Below, in pieces: positions 19,960 through 30,883 of a stretch of DNA of 64,000 nucleotides. Below the pieces are notes generated by a model that saw nothing but the letters and a program-made list of their open reading frames with translations, ran no database searches and was not told where the DNA came from. Position 1 is the stretch's first letter; every line of letters begins with the position of its first letter. Position numbers and translations under genes: made by a program. This DNA is from Hirsutella rhossiliensis (lineage: Eukaryota > Ascomycota > Sordariomycetes > Hypocreales > Ophiocordycipitaceae), in contig NW_025408668.1 in NCBI RefSeq assembly GCF_020360975.1, forward strand, positions 7,068,001 to 7,132,000. Direction: 5' to 3'.

Positions 19960-22472
19960 GATGGCACCCGGCCGCTTGCGTTCCGGGGACGGACCGCGAA
20001 GCTTAAGGAAATGTGTTTGGGAAGCTGGCGTCTTATGGAGGAGGACGATGTCCCCTGGCGTAACGGTGGCGACTGAGTTGCGGTGTTCAGAGGCAGAGGG
20101 TCGGAGATGCTTGGCTGACGCTTTGGTCACTCCGGGATCCGGACACACGGGTTCGTTGGGGGAAGCCCCAAGCCGCCAGGTGGGCGACAGTCAAGGCGCG
20201 GGGTCTGGCGAAACGGCGTCGAAGATTCACGGGGCGCGCAGGCGACGAGGGGTGAACCAAGCGCGCCAACAGACGGCGGTTGGGTATGTTGTCGTTTAAA
20301 GCCCCCTCAATCGTCGACGCCTTGAAGAATCCGTCAGTCCTAGGCTGGGCCAAGGAGAGGAAAAAAAAGTCGAGACTTGAACGGAGAGATCAGCAGATGG
20401 AGAGAGGGGCCGCAAGTGGACCGGGCCAGGGGGGATGGGGGATCAGATGAGATCAGATGGGGGGGGGGCGCCGCTGTCGAGAGAGGGAGAGCCAGGGTCA
20501 GGCGGCGGCGGTTGATGCAGGAGAGGGCGATGGCCATGTCAACAGCAGAGGAGGCGGATGTTGCTGTTGGACGGGGATGAATGAGATGCAGCACAAGGGG
20601 AGAGGAAAATTGTGCGGGCGACGTGTGGCGCAATTTTGCAGCTGCAGACTGCAGGTCGCTGGGCGGGGGCGCGCTGTGGTGCAGGGCCTGTCCGCTGCGA
20701 TGCGCGCTGAGAAGGGAGCCCCCCTTACAGGACAGCACCAGCGGCAGCAGCAGCACGGCAGCAGCCAGGAGAATATGGGGGCAATACCATGGGGGCCTTG
20801 TATGTAACCGGTACTGTTCGAGTGCATCTGATACTTAAGGTAATATCGGTACTTTAGAAGCGAAGGTACCTTGGCCACCTCACTCATTCTTGGGTGTCCC
20901 GTTAGTTTAAGGTAGGTACTGTACCGATCAAATGCTCCTCACAGTATATCAACCCAGCATGCGTGCCCCAATTCCAAGCCTCGACCAGACAGGCCCAGGC
21001 CAGCCACCTGGAGAGGGGCACAGCGAGTGAGTGGGTGGGACCAATAACTACCACCCGGGCCTATTCCTGCAAGCTTACAGATTGACAGGGCCAACACCAG
21101 ACGTTGAATGGTCTGATGTGGCCAACCGGCGGTTTCTCAGCTCTGCCAGTTGGCCATGGCCGCCGTTGGTCGTCAAATTATATGTAACACACCATCCAGC
21201 ACGCTTTCGTCCCATTCCGCAGAGGGGGCCAAGGACCGTCTTTTCGCTGGCTGTGCTGCATGCTGGCGCCAAGCGACCACACCCTCATGCACGATCTGGC
21301 CGCCACTCTGTTACGTACTTTGCGAAGAGACCAGTCCGCATGTGCAAGGGGTAGCGCTGCTCCTACGCAGACGAGACTCGAGCCCTACGTACTGCAGGAC
21401 ATGGGAAGCGGCAGATGGCGTTTGGAAGACGAGACACCGGTCAACCGTCCTCGATGCAGGACAAGCGACCGCATCGTCTCTGGGAGCCCGCGGCGGCACC
21501 ATGCTCCCCAGTTTGCGGCCCATAACTTAACGTCCCCTCTTTTAGGCTGCCGAGGCGCCGTGTCGAGGCTTGGGGTAGGTGGCTTGTATTTGCCGTGGCG
21601 GAAAGGCTAGGCCGGCCTCGAGGAACAGGGGATGTCAAATGCCTTGATTGCTTCGACTTCTGCCCCGGTCAGCCAGGCTGGAAGGCAACACTCAGCCTCG
21701 GGCATAGCCTGCACGGAAGAGCAAAGGAGCTTGCATGTTTGTGGCTCGCGCTCCTCCTTGTCTCGCAGAAGGCAAGACGTGGGACTCGAGTGTAGTCCTC
21801 GTTGCGCCACGATGGCCTCATCGTCAGAGAACAAGCCATGATGGTGACGTGTGGGCGGCACCATCTTGTGAAATATTCCGAGCTCGGCGTTTCAATGTTG
21901 CGAGCTCCGCGAGTCCGTCAACGCTAGGCGAGCTTGCACTGGGAGCCTCTGAGCTCACCAGGGAGTGAAGTACCTTAGTAATCAGCCCGAGACTCCCGCC
22001 CATCCACCACCAACAGCCAGCTTCGGGTCCGGACCATGGCCTGACGGGCTTTACCCAAGCAAGTACATGTACCTGACCCTGCATCCTTGGCTGCACCCTG
22101 AATCCTCGGACCGCGTGTTTCGAGTACCTCTTGTTGGCCGACGGCGTCTCTTGGGACAGAATCTCTCTCCTTTCCAACTCGCCTCGTCATTTCTTCTTCG
22201 CGTCCGCTCCTTTGCCCCTCCCCAGACAGGCCTTTGCCCTTCTTTACTTCTTCTCCCCTTGTTGGCGCCGCTTGTTCTCCTTCTCCATCCTCCTGTTGGC
22301 CAACCGAGTACAGCTTCCTCGGATCCTTCGGAAGTCAAGAGGTCGCTCACTTCTCCTTCGCCTTGCGCGAACCATTCGACCTCGCCATCGTCGCCTCCTC
22401 CGCCGCTCTCATTCTCGCCATCGAACTACCCGTTTCCGCCGCCTCGAGACACAACCCCCCCGGTGACTCGCT
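19960..22472. other. Long divergent intergenic region (OMP decarboxylase / PI synthase promoters)
   Basis: About 2.5 kb between divergent genes. I see no protein family, tRNA or repeat copy. Short open frames on both strands here lack conserved motifs and start at weak contexts. Pyrimidine-rich sequence before 22473 is typical of a fungal 5' leader. Confidence 0.5.
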
Positions 22473-23567
22473 ATGCCTTCCCGCCAGAGCCGCAAAAAGT
22501 CCCCCAAAGCCCGCGACGCGCACGCCTCGTCCGAAGAGGATAGCTACGATGCCTCCGTCAACGGCAATGGCTCGGCCATGGCTGCCTCGGGCGACCGCGC
22601 CTCTGTCTCTGGCGAGAACATCTTCCTCTTCTGGCCCAACATCGTCGGTATGCATCATGTCCAGCTCTTGAAACCAAACGCCAACGAGGACCCCTCACTG
22701 ACCTCGCGCCGCTCCGACAGGTTATTTCCGAATCATCCTCGCCATTGCCTCCCTCTACTACATGCCGTTGCATCCCCGAACCTGTTCCGTTCTCTACAGC
22801 ATTTCCGGCCTGCTCGACGCCCTTGATGGCTACGCTGCCCGCATCTTCGAGCAGTCGACCCGCTTCGGCGCCGTCCTCGACATGGTGACGGACCGCTGCA
22901 CCACGTCGTGCTTGCTCGTCTTCTTGTCCTCTGCTTTTCCCCGATGGGCCATCCTCTTCCAGTGTCTCATATCGCTCGACTTTGCCAGCCACTACATGCA
23001 CATGTACGCCACCCTCGTCGTCGGAGGCGCCGATTCGAGCCACAAGAACATCGACAAGAGCCAAAGCCGCTTGTTGAATCTATACTACTCCAACAAGGTG
23101 CGTGAGGGGCCGCACAATCCGCCAAGCTCTTCACCTGGTCGTGGAGCGGCAGCTAACTGGCACCTTGGCAGATTGTCTTGTTCATATTCTGCACCCTCAA
23201 CGAGCTCTTCTTCATTGCCCTCTACCTCCTGTCCTTCTCGTCGCCTCTCCTGTCGCCCAACTTGATCAAGAGCGTCGAGGAGTCGAGCGGCGGCATCGTC
23301 CAGCCCGGTGCGCCCGTCAACGCTTCCCTCTTGAGGCAGATGTTCCCGGACCCCTTCAGCGCCGCGGCCCTAGAGATGGCCCGTGCCAATAAGATGGACT
23401 CCAACGGCCCTTGGATCTTGGCCGGAATCAGCTTCCCCGTCATGGCCATGAAGCAGTTCATCAACGTTGTCCAGCTCGTCAAAGCGAGCAAGTCGCTGGC
23501 CGAGGCCGACATCAAGGATCGCAGGGCCAAGGGTCTCCCCAGAGAGGTCAAGGTCAAGACCGGCTGA
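22473..23567 (+). CDS. PIS1: CDP-diacylglycerol-inositol 3-phosphatidyltransferase (PI synthase)
   Basis: Exons 22473-22647, 22721-23097 and 23172-23567 encode 315 residues. The N-terminal ~45 residues are hydrophilic and Ser-rich. The membrane-embedded core then begins (ENIFLFWPNIVGYFRI). Exon 2 carries the CDP-alcohol phosphotransferase signature DGX2ARX8GX3DX3D, complete from DGYAARIF to LDMVTD. Further hydrophobic segments are seen (CLLVFLSSAF, IVLFIFCTLNELFFIALYLL, PWILAGISFPVMAM), and the tail is basic. The enzyme makes phosphatidylinositol from CDP-DAG and inositol in the ER membrane. Confidence 0.93.
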
Positions 23568-24461
23568 CTGCCTTCTGAGGTTGGGGAACACGTGGCTCCA
23601 ATGGACCGACCATGGCCCGGCAAGGGTGCTGGGCGCCACAGCACTGACGACCTGCGTTGAGCAACCAGTCCAGTGCTATCTAGGGCGCATAAGCTCCCTG
23701 CTTTCCGGGACGCCCACATTGAAATGGTCACCAACTCGACAACTATTTTTGCAATGTTCATTTGGGAGATGGGTCACCTTGTATCTGCATGGTTCGGCGC
23801 AAAGGGAACGGGTCTGGACTGGACAAGGTTGCGGGCACCGGCAGATTGCCGGTGCTTGTTTGATGCTGGTTGGGTTGCTTTTGGTTTGTCTGGACAGACC
23901 CTTTCTCATTGTTCTCTCATGCTTGTCAACAGGAGCAGCCGGGGCCCCTCTCTAAAGTAAGGGGGCACGGGGAGAAACAATCTTGGATGCGATCTACCCA
24001 ACGATCAGGCCCCCCTTCTAGTTTTACCCACGGCTGGGGAGACCTCGCTTTGTATAGATAATGGGGTCTGGGAGAACACGGTCTCTATCTAGACGGAGCC
24101 AGTTCCGTTCTTGTCTTTATTGGGGGTCTTTCTGTCCGCGCTAGATGTACTGTGTACCAGGAACCACCTCACGAGAATGTGAGGGACGAGATTGAAGAGG
24201 GATTAAAAACACTGGGGATGTCTTTGGTGGGATATCTTTGCCATTACGAGTGTTTCAATGATATGCTGATGGTAAATATTCAAGCTCGTGCCGTGGGATG
24301 CCCCGTGTTGTGACACGACAGGGAAAGGGGTCGCAAAGCAACAGATGAGCATCCGGGGACCTTCTCCTCGCGCGTCTACACGACGCGGTCTAGGCGATAA
24401 TGGGGGTCAATTAAAACAAGGAAGAAATCGGGCGGTGGTCGGGCGACAGCAGCGCGAGCCG
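23568..24461. other. Convergent intergenic region (PI synthase and FET3 3' flanks)
   Basis: No gene is found. A short inverted repeat (gcaccggcagattgccggtgc, arms of about 8 nt, near 23836) could form a hairpin, but nothing else supports an RNA gene. Confidence 0.5.
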
Positions 24462-26627
24462 TCAACTGCGCGGGATCGAGTCGACGGGCTTGGCCAGGCC
24501 GTACCACGCTATGACGCAGATACCGAGTATGCCCGCCAGACAGCTGAAAACGAGGGCGACGATTCCGCGGGCGGTGAAGCTGCAACGAACGAGACAAACC
24601 ACATTCGGGATTAGCCAACCTCTCTCACATCAACTGTTCCCTGGGCCGTGCGAAAAGCAATATAGAGAGGCAAAAGGGAGAGGGGGGGGGGGGGGGGGGC
24701 GCTTACCCTTCGGGCAGAGGAGCGGGGGGCTCGTTCTGGCCGCTCAGGTCGAGTAGGTCGACCGTGTTGCCGGCGGCGTTGCCGACGGTGGGCACGTCGG
24801 CGCGCCTGCAGACGTCGAGGTGGTCCTCGGGGAGGGCGAGTATCTGCTTCTGCAGCTCGGCGGGGGCCTCGACAAAGGTGGCGATGAGACCCGAGACGAC
24901 GTGCCACTCGATGTGGCAGTGGAAGAGCCAGACGCCTGGAGCCAAAGCAACGTGTTCGTCAGCACACGATATGCCATGGCCCTTCCCCCGGGGGGGGGGG
25001 GGGCTAGCAGATGTCAAAAAGAGTCGAGGAGAGTCGTACCTGGGTTGTCGGCCCTGAAGCGCAGCACAATGTTGCCGTTGGGCCAGACGACGAGCGTGTC
25101 CCTGCGCATGGGCACGCTTGGAAACTTCGCATCGGCCGGGTCAACGTCCCCAAACGTGCCGGCCTCCTCGTCCGAGCGGTAAATGGCCTGGAAGTTGTGC
25201 CCGTGCAGGTGAAAGGGGTGACGGCCCGGGTCGAGGTTGTTGAGGACAATCTGCACCACCTGGCCCCTCTCGAGCACAAAGGGCTGCGAGTACTCGCCGT
25301 AGACGGCCGGGTTGACGGCCTGGTCGCCGGCCGAGAGGGCGCTGTAGAGGGTCGGCACCTTGGGCTCGACGTACGAGACGTTGTTGAAGAAGGCGTAGTT
25401 GGCGCCGTCGCCCAGGTTTTCCATGTGCACGTCAAGCGTCACGACGCGGTCGGGCTCGGGCAGCAGCGTCATGTTGTCGTAGGGCACCAGCGTCATGTCG
25501 TCAAAGGCGTCGAGCTCGGCGACGATGGCGGCCGCGGGCTTGACCTTGGCGTCGTCGTAGACGAGCCAGCCCGTCGAGTTGTAGTTGAGCTCAGGGGGGA
25601 GCACGTCGAAAAGCTCCTGCGAGGGGAATTCAGCACAGTGTCCCAGACCTCGGCTTCAGACTCTTCTCTTGTCCTCCGTGTGCCCTGGTTTTCTTCCAGA
25701 TTCTGCTCCGGCGGTAGGCGTAAGTGGAGAGGAGCGTACCTTGTCCATGCAGGCGACAATAGGAAAGTTGGCCGCGACATCAGCCTTGGTCTCGACAAGC
25801 ACGCTGACGCGTTGCGCAGCAGAGATGTATACCATGTCGGCCTCGGCATCCCTCGTGTAGACGCCGTCGACCTCGACGATGCGCATCTTGTGGCCCTCGA
25901 TCCAAAAGTATTGCGCGGCAAAGGCGCCAATATTGACGATGCGGAACAGGTACGTCTTGCCGGGCTGGACGGCGACGGTCATATTCTGCGTCTCGTTCAT
26001 GAGTGCGGCGTTGGGCACGGGTTCGGCGCCCGTCGGGTTGCTCTTGCTCATGAAGCGCGGGATGAGGGTCTGCATCTCGTCGTGGTACCAGTCGGACAGG
26101 GTCAGGACCAGCTCCTCGTCCACCTCTTTTCGGTAGGGGAAGTCGGGGTCGTGGACGACGAGGGGGCCGCGCAGGCCGTCGGGGTACTGGGCGTGGGTGT
26201 GGGAGTGATACCAGTAGGTCCCCGGCTGGTCAATCTGTCGAACGCGTCAGTCTCCCGGGCCGTCACGACCTTGTCAAGAGGAGCCTACGGTGAAGTTGTA
26301 GGTAAACGAGGCGCCAGGCGGGATGGGACACTGGGTGACGCCGGCCGGGCCGTCCATGTGGGCGGTGCCGCTCATGAAGAGGCCATGAAAGTGCAGCGAC
26401 GTGGTCTGGTTGCCGAGCTGGTTGTCGACGTTGATGACGAGGCGGTCGCCGACGTCGGCGTCGATGCGCGGGATGGGCCACTGGCCGTTGATGCCGATGA
26501 CGGGCCGCTCAAAGGCGCCGTCCGGGTTGGCCCTCACCCAGGTGATGTTGAAGTTGTGGGTGATGGTGGCGGCGGCCGCGAGGGTGGCCGACGCCGCGAG
26601 GGCCGCCAGCTTGGTCAAGACGGCCAT
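24462..26627 (-). CDS. FET3: Fet3-type multicopper ferroxidase
   Basis: Exons on the minus strand: 26289-26627, 25740-26234, 25040-25616, 24707-24935 and 24462-24579, together 585 residues. An N-terminal signal peptide is followed by three cupredoxin domains with all copper motifs: [22 protein letters not shown] and LFHCHIEWH. The small last exon encodes one transmembrane helix ([20 protein letters not shown]) and a short cytosolic tail, the feature that separates Fet3 from secreted laccases. It oxidises Fe(II) to Fe(III) for the permease next door. It is transcribed divergently from FTR1 with a shared 1.28-kb control region. Introns 3 and 4 contain long mononucleotide C tracts on the sense strand. 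A 550-codon open frame on the opposite strand is a codon-composition shadow. Confidence 0.94.
24682..24699. repeat. Homopolymer G18 tract inside FET3 intron 4
   Basis: Eighteen consecutive G on the plus strand, so C18 in the FET3 pre-mRNA, starting about 7 nt after the intron 4 donor (gtaagc). A second tract of 14 G lies in intron 3 at about 24990-25003. Confidence 0.9.
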
Positions 26628-27139
26628 GTGCCTGCGCCAGAGCGAGAGGGAGGATTGCTGTGACGGCGAGGGGAGGCGGCACGCCTGGGAGAAAGGGGGC
26701 CTCGGTGTATATGCTGGATCGAGTAGGCGGACGACGGGCGAGGATTGTTTGAGCTCGCGGTAGAGAATTTGGACCAATGTCAAAAGTCTGGACCCGATGC
26801 GCCATTAATCAACAGCCGCAATCCATCGTCGACACGGCTGCAGGGGCAAAAGCGGTGCTATTGTCGGTTGGGATGGTGATGAACAAGGCCCATGGACCTC
26901 GCCCATGGACCTCGCCCATGTATGTCTTTTGGGCCACCCGTTTTCCCATGTGCCAAGGGCTCTTCAGCTTGGCACACGCACGTTGGCGTAGTCAAGCGGC
27001 AGTCGTCTCGAAAGCTCGACTCCCTTGTCGGTGTGGGTAGCCCAAACTCGCGCACGGAGTAATTACTGGACGTGCGTTCGTGATGCAGGGACAGGGATCC
27101 AACAGCCAGAAGCAAGGATGAGCGACAGCCGGTGGGCTG

Positions 27140-27146
27140 TGATTGG
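27140..27146 (-). promoter_or_regulatory. CCAATCA box (CCAAT-binding complex type)
   Basis: TGATTGG on the plus strand is CCAATCA on the minus strand. In Aspergillus the CCAAT-binding complex with HapX acts on iron genes, often near SreA sites. Its position 50 bp from a perfect SreA-type site makes it more than a chance CCAAT, but binding is inferred. Confidence 0.5.
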
Positions 27147-27167
27147 GCGCGACGGGGCTCGACTGAT

Positions 27168-27173
27168 TGATAA
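27168..27173 (+). promoter_or_regulatory. GATA site (TGATAA)
   Basis: TGATAA within attgataacc, a HGATAR match 22 bp before the start of the stronger GATA site at 27195. Confidence 0.45.
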
Positions 27174-27194
27174 CCAACCGCCCGGCCAAGTCCC

Positions 27195-27203
27195 ATCTGA
27201 TAA
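27195..27203 (+). promoter_or_regulatory. SreA-type iron-responsive GATA site (ATCTGATAA)
   Basis: This matches the extended consensus ATCWGATAA described for fungal siderophore/iron GATA repressors (SreA/SRE/Sfu1). It lies about 570 bp upstream of the FET3 start and about 700 bp upstream of the FTR1 start, so it could serve both genes. Confidence 0.65.
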
Positions 27204-27905
27204 GTCGGGCCATCGCGTGCCGCCTCGTCTCCCACCAAACAAGGGAGCGCTGACGGGGTGGAGCGAGCCCCGAGTCGTGTCACGTCCTGTTTTGCCTTTT
27301 CCGGATGAAGCCGATCACCCATCACGTGTGCTTCCTCGACTCTCCGGTTTTTTTTCTTCTAGACTCCCTTCTTGTCCTCTGGCCCCCGCTTTAGCGGAAG
27401 AAAATTTCGATTTCCTCGACATTAGACGCCCGTCGTGGCCTGATCCGAGCTTGCCGCACGTAGGTACTGTCCAGTGTCGAGTTCCAGCCCGGTCCAGGTC
27501 GAGACCCTCTTTGCCCGCCATGAGTTGGTGTCTCCGGCCAGAAAGTGCCGCTGACGTCCCGGAAGCAAACAAACTGGGCCGGCAAGAAATGTCCAAGCAA
27601 GTTGCCCGCACTTGAGTTGCATCAGGGTCCGGCCAGGACCAGATCAGAAACCATCGCCCAGCCATCCCGGTCTCTCGGTCCACTGCTATAGCGAACTTTC
27701 GCATGTATAGCAGCCGTGCATGATCAGCCCCGTATCGCTTGGCCCTCGGTATGCGTCTGAAGCTCTTCTTCTGTTGCTGTTAACTTGTTGTCGCCCCGAG
27801 TGACGACGATTCCCCGAGGCGACCGACCTCGCGCAAACACACAAAAAGCCCCTGACAGGCGCTCGCTTGCACGTGCTGTTGTTTGCCCCGTACGCCGCGT
27901 CCAAC

Positions 27906-29191
27906 ATGACCACAGACGTCTTCTCCGTTCCCGTCTTCCTCATCGTCTTTCGCGAGACGCTTGAAACCGTCATCATCGTCTCGGTCCTGCTCGCCTTTCT
28001 CAAGCAGACTCTCGACGGTCCCAATGGAAATGCCCAGGTGTACAAGTACCTCAGGCGACAGGTATTCCCTGCTTCCCTCGCGCTCGGCACTGCCGTGACG
28101 CCCTCAGCTGCTGACGCTCTCAAAGATCTGGGTCGGCGTCGGCGCCGGCTTCCTCGTCTGCATGATAGTTGCCGGTGCCATCATCGGCGTCTACTACACC
28201 GTGCGGCGCAACTCGTGGGAGGCCAATGAAAACTACTACGAGGGCGCCTTCTGTCTTCTTGCGTCCGTCATCATTACCATCATGGGTGCTGCCCTCCTCC
28301 GCATCGGCAGGATGCAGGACAAGTGGCGTCTCAAGCTCGCAAAGGCCGTCGAGGCGCCGCTCAGCACCGATACCCGACACTGGTGGGCCCGTTTCATCGA
28401 GAAATATGCCATGTTCTTTCTCCCCTTCATCACCGTCCTCCGCGAGGGCATCGAGGCCGTCGTCTTCACCGCCGGCGTCTCTTTCACGGCACCCGCAACG
28501 GCCGTGCCGCTGCCCGTCGTGGTAGGCCTTTTCGTCGGAATCCTCATCGGATGGGTCCTGTACAAGTAGGCATTTCCCACCCCTCGCTCGACCTTGGGCC
28601 CTAGAGTCTTGTTCTAACCAGCCACCTGCCTAATCAGAGGTGGATCGACGGCTCGGATGCACCTTTTCCTCGTCGTCTCGACCTGTCTGCTATATCTCGT
28701 CGCTGCTGGCCTCTTTTCCCGAGGCGTCTGGCACCTGGAGGCACAGAAGTGGAATGATGCCGTAGGCGGCGATGCCGCGGAAACCGGCGCTGGTCCAGGC
28801 TCCTATGACATTGACAAGAGTGTCTGGCACGTCAACGTAAGTGGCTGCTCTTCAAGGCCCTGGCCTCTCATTTCTCTAATGACGCGCCCGACAGTGCTGT
28901 CAGCCGACCGGCCCCAATGCCGGTGGTTGGAGCATCTTCAATGCCATCCTTGGCTGGACCAACTCGGCGACATACGGCTCCGTCATTTCCTACAACGTCT
29001 ACTGGATCGCCGTCATCATAGGCTTCATCGTCATGCGATTCCACGAGACCAAAGGTCGCTGGCCATTCATGAAGGCAAAGCCTCACCAGCCATCGCGTGC
29101 TGAGAGCGGGAGTGAAAGCGAAGGCCGCCAGGGTGGCGTCCTCGACACCAAGGCCGCAGCGCGGGAGACTGCGACAACCGTCAACGCGTGA
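27906..29191 (+). CDS. FTR1: High-affinity iron permease Ftr1
   Basis: Exons 27906-28061, 28126-28565, 28638-28836 and 28895-29191 encode 363 residues with seven hydrophobic segments. Both REXXE iron motifs are present: FRETLETVI in helix 1 and LREGIEAVV in the fourth helix. The conserved SVWHVNCC...[11 protein letters not shown] segment spans the exon 3/4 junction. The C-terminal tail is cytosolic, Ser/Glu-rich and variable in the family. With the divergent ferroxidase it forms the plasma-membrane reductive iron assimilation complex: Fet3 oxidises iron and Ftr1 takes it up. Expression is expected under iron starvation. Confidence 0.94.
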
Positions 29192-29422
29192 GCCGAGTGC
29201 CGACAAGGTCTGACTTGGATATCCAATGATACCCTCTGGCGACCGCATTTCCATGTATAGTCGGCTTTCTCTATTCTTGTCGTGAAAAGCAGAACCTTGC
29301 GTTGTTACATGATGAATCGGATGTCAGGATTGGTGTGCGGGTTGAGCGATCTAGAAGCCCTGCGCTTGATGCCTTGCATTGACAGAGTCGCTGGCTCGCT
29401 TGAAAGCGACAGTTGTAAATAA

Positions 29423-30883
29423 TCATGCCTCTGGGGTCCAGTCCCACGAGTCTGCCGTGAATAATGACTTAGCTATGCGGTCCGCGTGAAAGGTTCCTTC
29501 GTGATGTAATCTCTGGTCGTTTGCAATGGCTCTCGTAAAGGCAAATGTGTGGCCGCTGTCGCCCGCCCCATTGCTGTCCTTGCGCTCAGCCCAAGAGACG
29601 TCAGCTCGACGTCTAGTCCAGTCGGCATGCGAGATGCTGATGACGTTTGCGGATAGCATGGTGCGGAGGTAGTCCATGATGGGCTTGATGCGAATCTGGG
29701 GACCGCAGTTTATGTGGTGCCTGTCAACCTGATAGTTTGGGAATTGCTTCAGCGTGGTGACGAGTTCTTCGAGGTCGAGTCGCGAGGTGTCAGGAACCGA
29801 ATCCAGCGATCCCGGACTGAAGTCGACGAGATACAGCAGCTCCTTGGACGTGAGGAATTTGAGCATTTGCCCGAGTTGGAAGGAGTCACACGCGGCGCTG
29901 GAATCGTAGCCCAGCTTACACTGTCTGTCGCGCGAGGCGTACAGCTTGAAGAAATGGCGCTGTACCGAGGCAACAGCATTGAGAATACACTCGCGCCTAT
30001 GCTGGAGTTCGCCTAGAAACCAATCAGTTCCCTGTCGGGCAATCGGGTGGAGACCAATCGACTTACGTTCGAGACCTTGGGGTAAGTTCCACCAAGCAGC
30101 CGCTCGCTCGGTATTTGCATCGGCGTCGTGAAAGGCACTCCAGAGACTGGAGCCGCGAACGATGAGCTCCCGCGTAGCTTGCTGCAGGCGTAATGGCTGA
30201 CCCAGCAGCCAGGAGACGAGGACCTTTTGGCGCATAGTTTGTTCGACTTCTGCCATGCGCCCCCGGTCGTCAATGGTGAGGGGCCTGCTGTTGATTATGG
30301 GCCATTTGAACTTGTGATGTCCGTTGAGAGTGCGAGCAACAGTATCAACACAATCGAAGCGGTCAGCAACGATGGCCAGAGTCACAGCATACGGCATGAC
30401 TACCTTGGCTGTCTTGATGGGTTTCCGATGAAGGATGCGCAGCATGTCTTCGAAGACGAGCTCTCGGCCAGCTGCTTGAGTCGCCTCGTCATCGTCGACA
30501 AGAGCAATGAAGGGCAGGTCTCGAGCGCCTGCCTCAGAAGGGTTGACCCCCCTGGCCATAAGGCCATCGTGCGTCTCTGCGACGAGCCTTGCCTCGCTGA
30601 ACTGGGGGTTGGAGAACAGATGGGCAAAGTATCGCGAGTTTCCCTTCAAAGCCGCTATGCGCACCCTGTAGGCCACCTTTGTCGTTGCTGGTGGCCGGGG
30701 TTTGAGTGTGCGGTCAGCCGGGGGCAGTGCCTTGCGGCTCTTCTTGAGAACGGCATGGGACGTCTCAAAGGTCACGTCGAGGACAATGTCGCCGGACTCA
30801 TCAACCTCGACAACATGGCCTTGCTGGCGGCTGGTGGTCTGGGACGCGTCCTCGCCAGCGAGCAGAGGCGGCTCTGGAGACAT
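29423..30883 (-). CDS. Uncharacterised fungal protein, possibly BTB-like
   Basis: I start at the ATG at 30883 (MSPEPPLLAG); the frame continues far upstream but looks non-coding. The frame is open throughout, yet a 54-nt stretch (complement of 30013-30066) has a textbook donor gtaagt, a ctgat branch site and a ctag end. Removing it keeps frame and gives 468 residues (ending SWDWTPEA). Residues ~50-200 (IVLDVTFE, then RVRIAALKGNSRYFAHLF) resemble the start of a BTB/POZ fold, in which a conserved segment on storage of a DNA- or cullin-binding surface would follow. No catalytic motif is visible. Function unknown. Confidence 0.7.
   Translation of the reverse strand: MSPEPPLLAGEDASQTTSRQQGHVVEVDESGDIVLDVTFETSHAVLKKSRKALPPADRTLKPRPPATTKVAYRVRIAALKGNSRYFAHLFSNPQFSEARLVAETHDGLMARGVNPSEAGARDLPFIALVDDDEATQAAGRELVFEDMLRILHRKPIKTAKVVMPYAVTLAIVADRFDCVDTVARTLNGHHKFKWPIINSRPLTIDDRGRMAEVEQTMRQKVLVSWLLGQPLRLQQATRELIVRGSSLWSAFHDADANTERAAAWWNLPQGLERKSIGLHPIARQGTDWFLGELQHRRECILNAVASVQRHFFKLYASRDRQCKLGYDSSAACDSFQLGQMLKFLTSKELLYLVDFSPGSLDSVPDTSRLDLEELVTTLKQFPNYQVDRHHINCGPQIRIKPIMDYLRTMLSANVISISHADWTRRRADVSWAERKDSNGAGDSGHTFAFTRAIANDQRLHHEGTFHADRIAKSLFTADSWDWTPEA

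Larger units (their letters stand above)
26628..27905. promoter_or_regulatory. Shared bidirectional FET3/FTR1 control region
   Basis: 1,278 bp separate the two start codons. The iron-type sites are concentrated around 27140-27203. A tandem repetition (ccatggacctcgcccatggacctcgcccatg) is visible at about 26890-26920. No gene is seen between. Confidence 0.7.

Noticed and set aside
19960..22472. Possible gene in the 2.5-kb gap between OMP decarboxylase and PI synthase
   Set aside because: Several 60-190-codon frames exist on both strands, but none has a motif, consistent splice pattern or coding-like residue use.
23826..23858. Hairpin near 23836 as an RNA gene or terminator
   Set aside because: Arms are only about 8 nt, lying in the 3' flank of PI synthase, with no supporting context.
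25011..26663. A 550-codon open frame on the plus strand through FET3
   Set aside because: It is a composition shadow of the ferroxidase: it crosses all FET3 exons and introns, has no recognisable motif, and FET3 has all copper motifs on the other strand.
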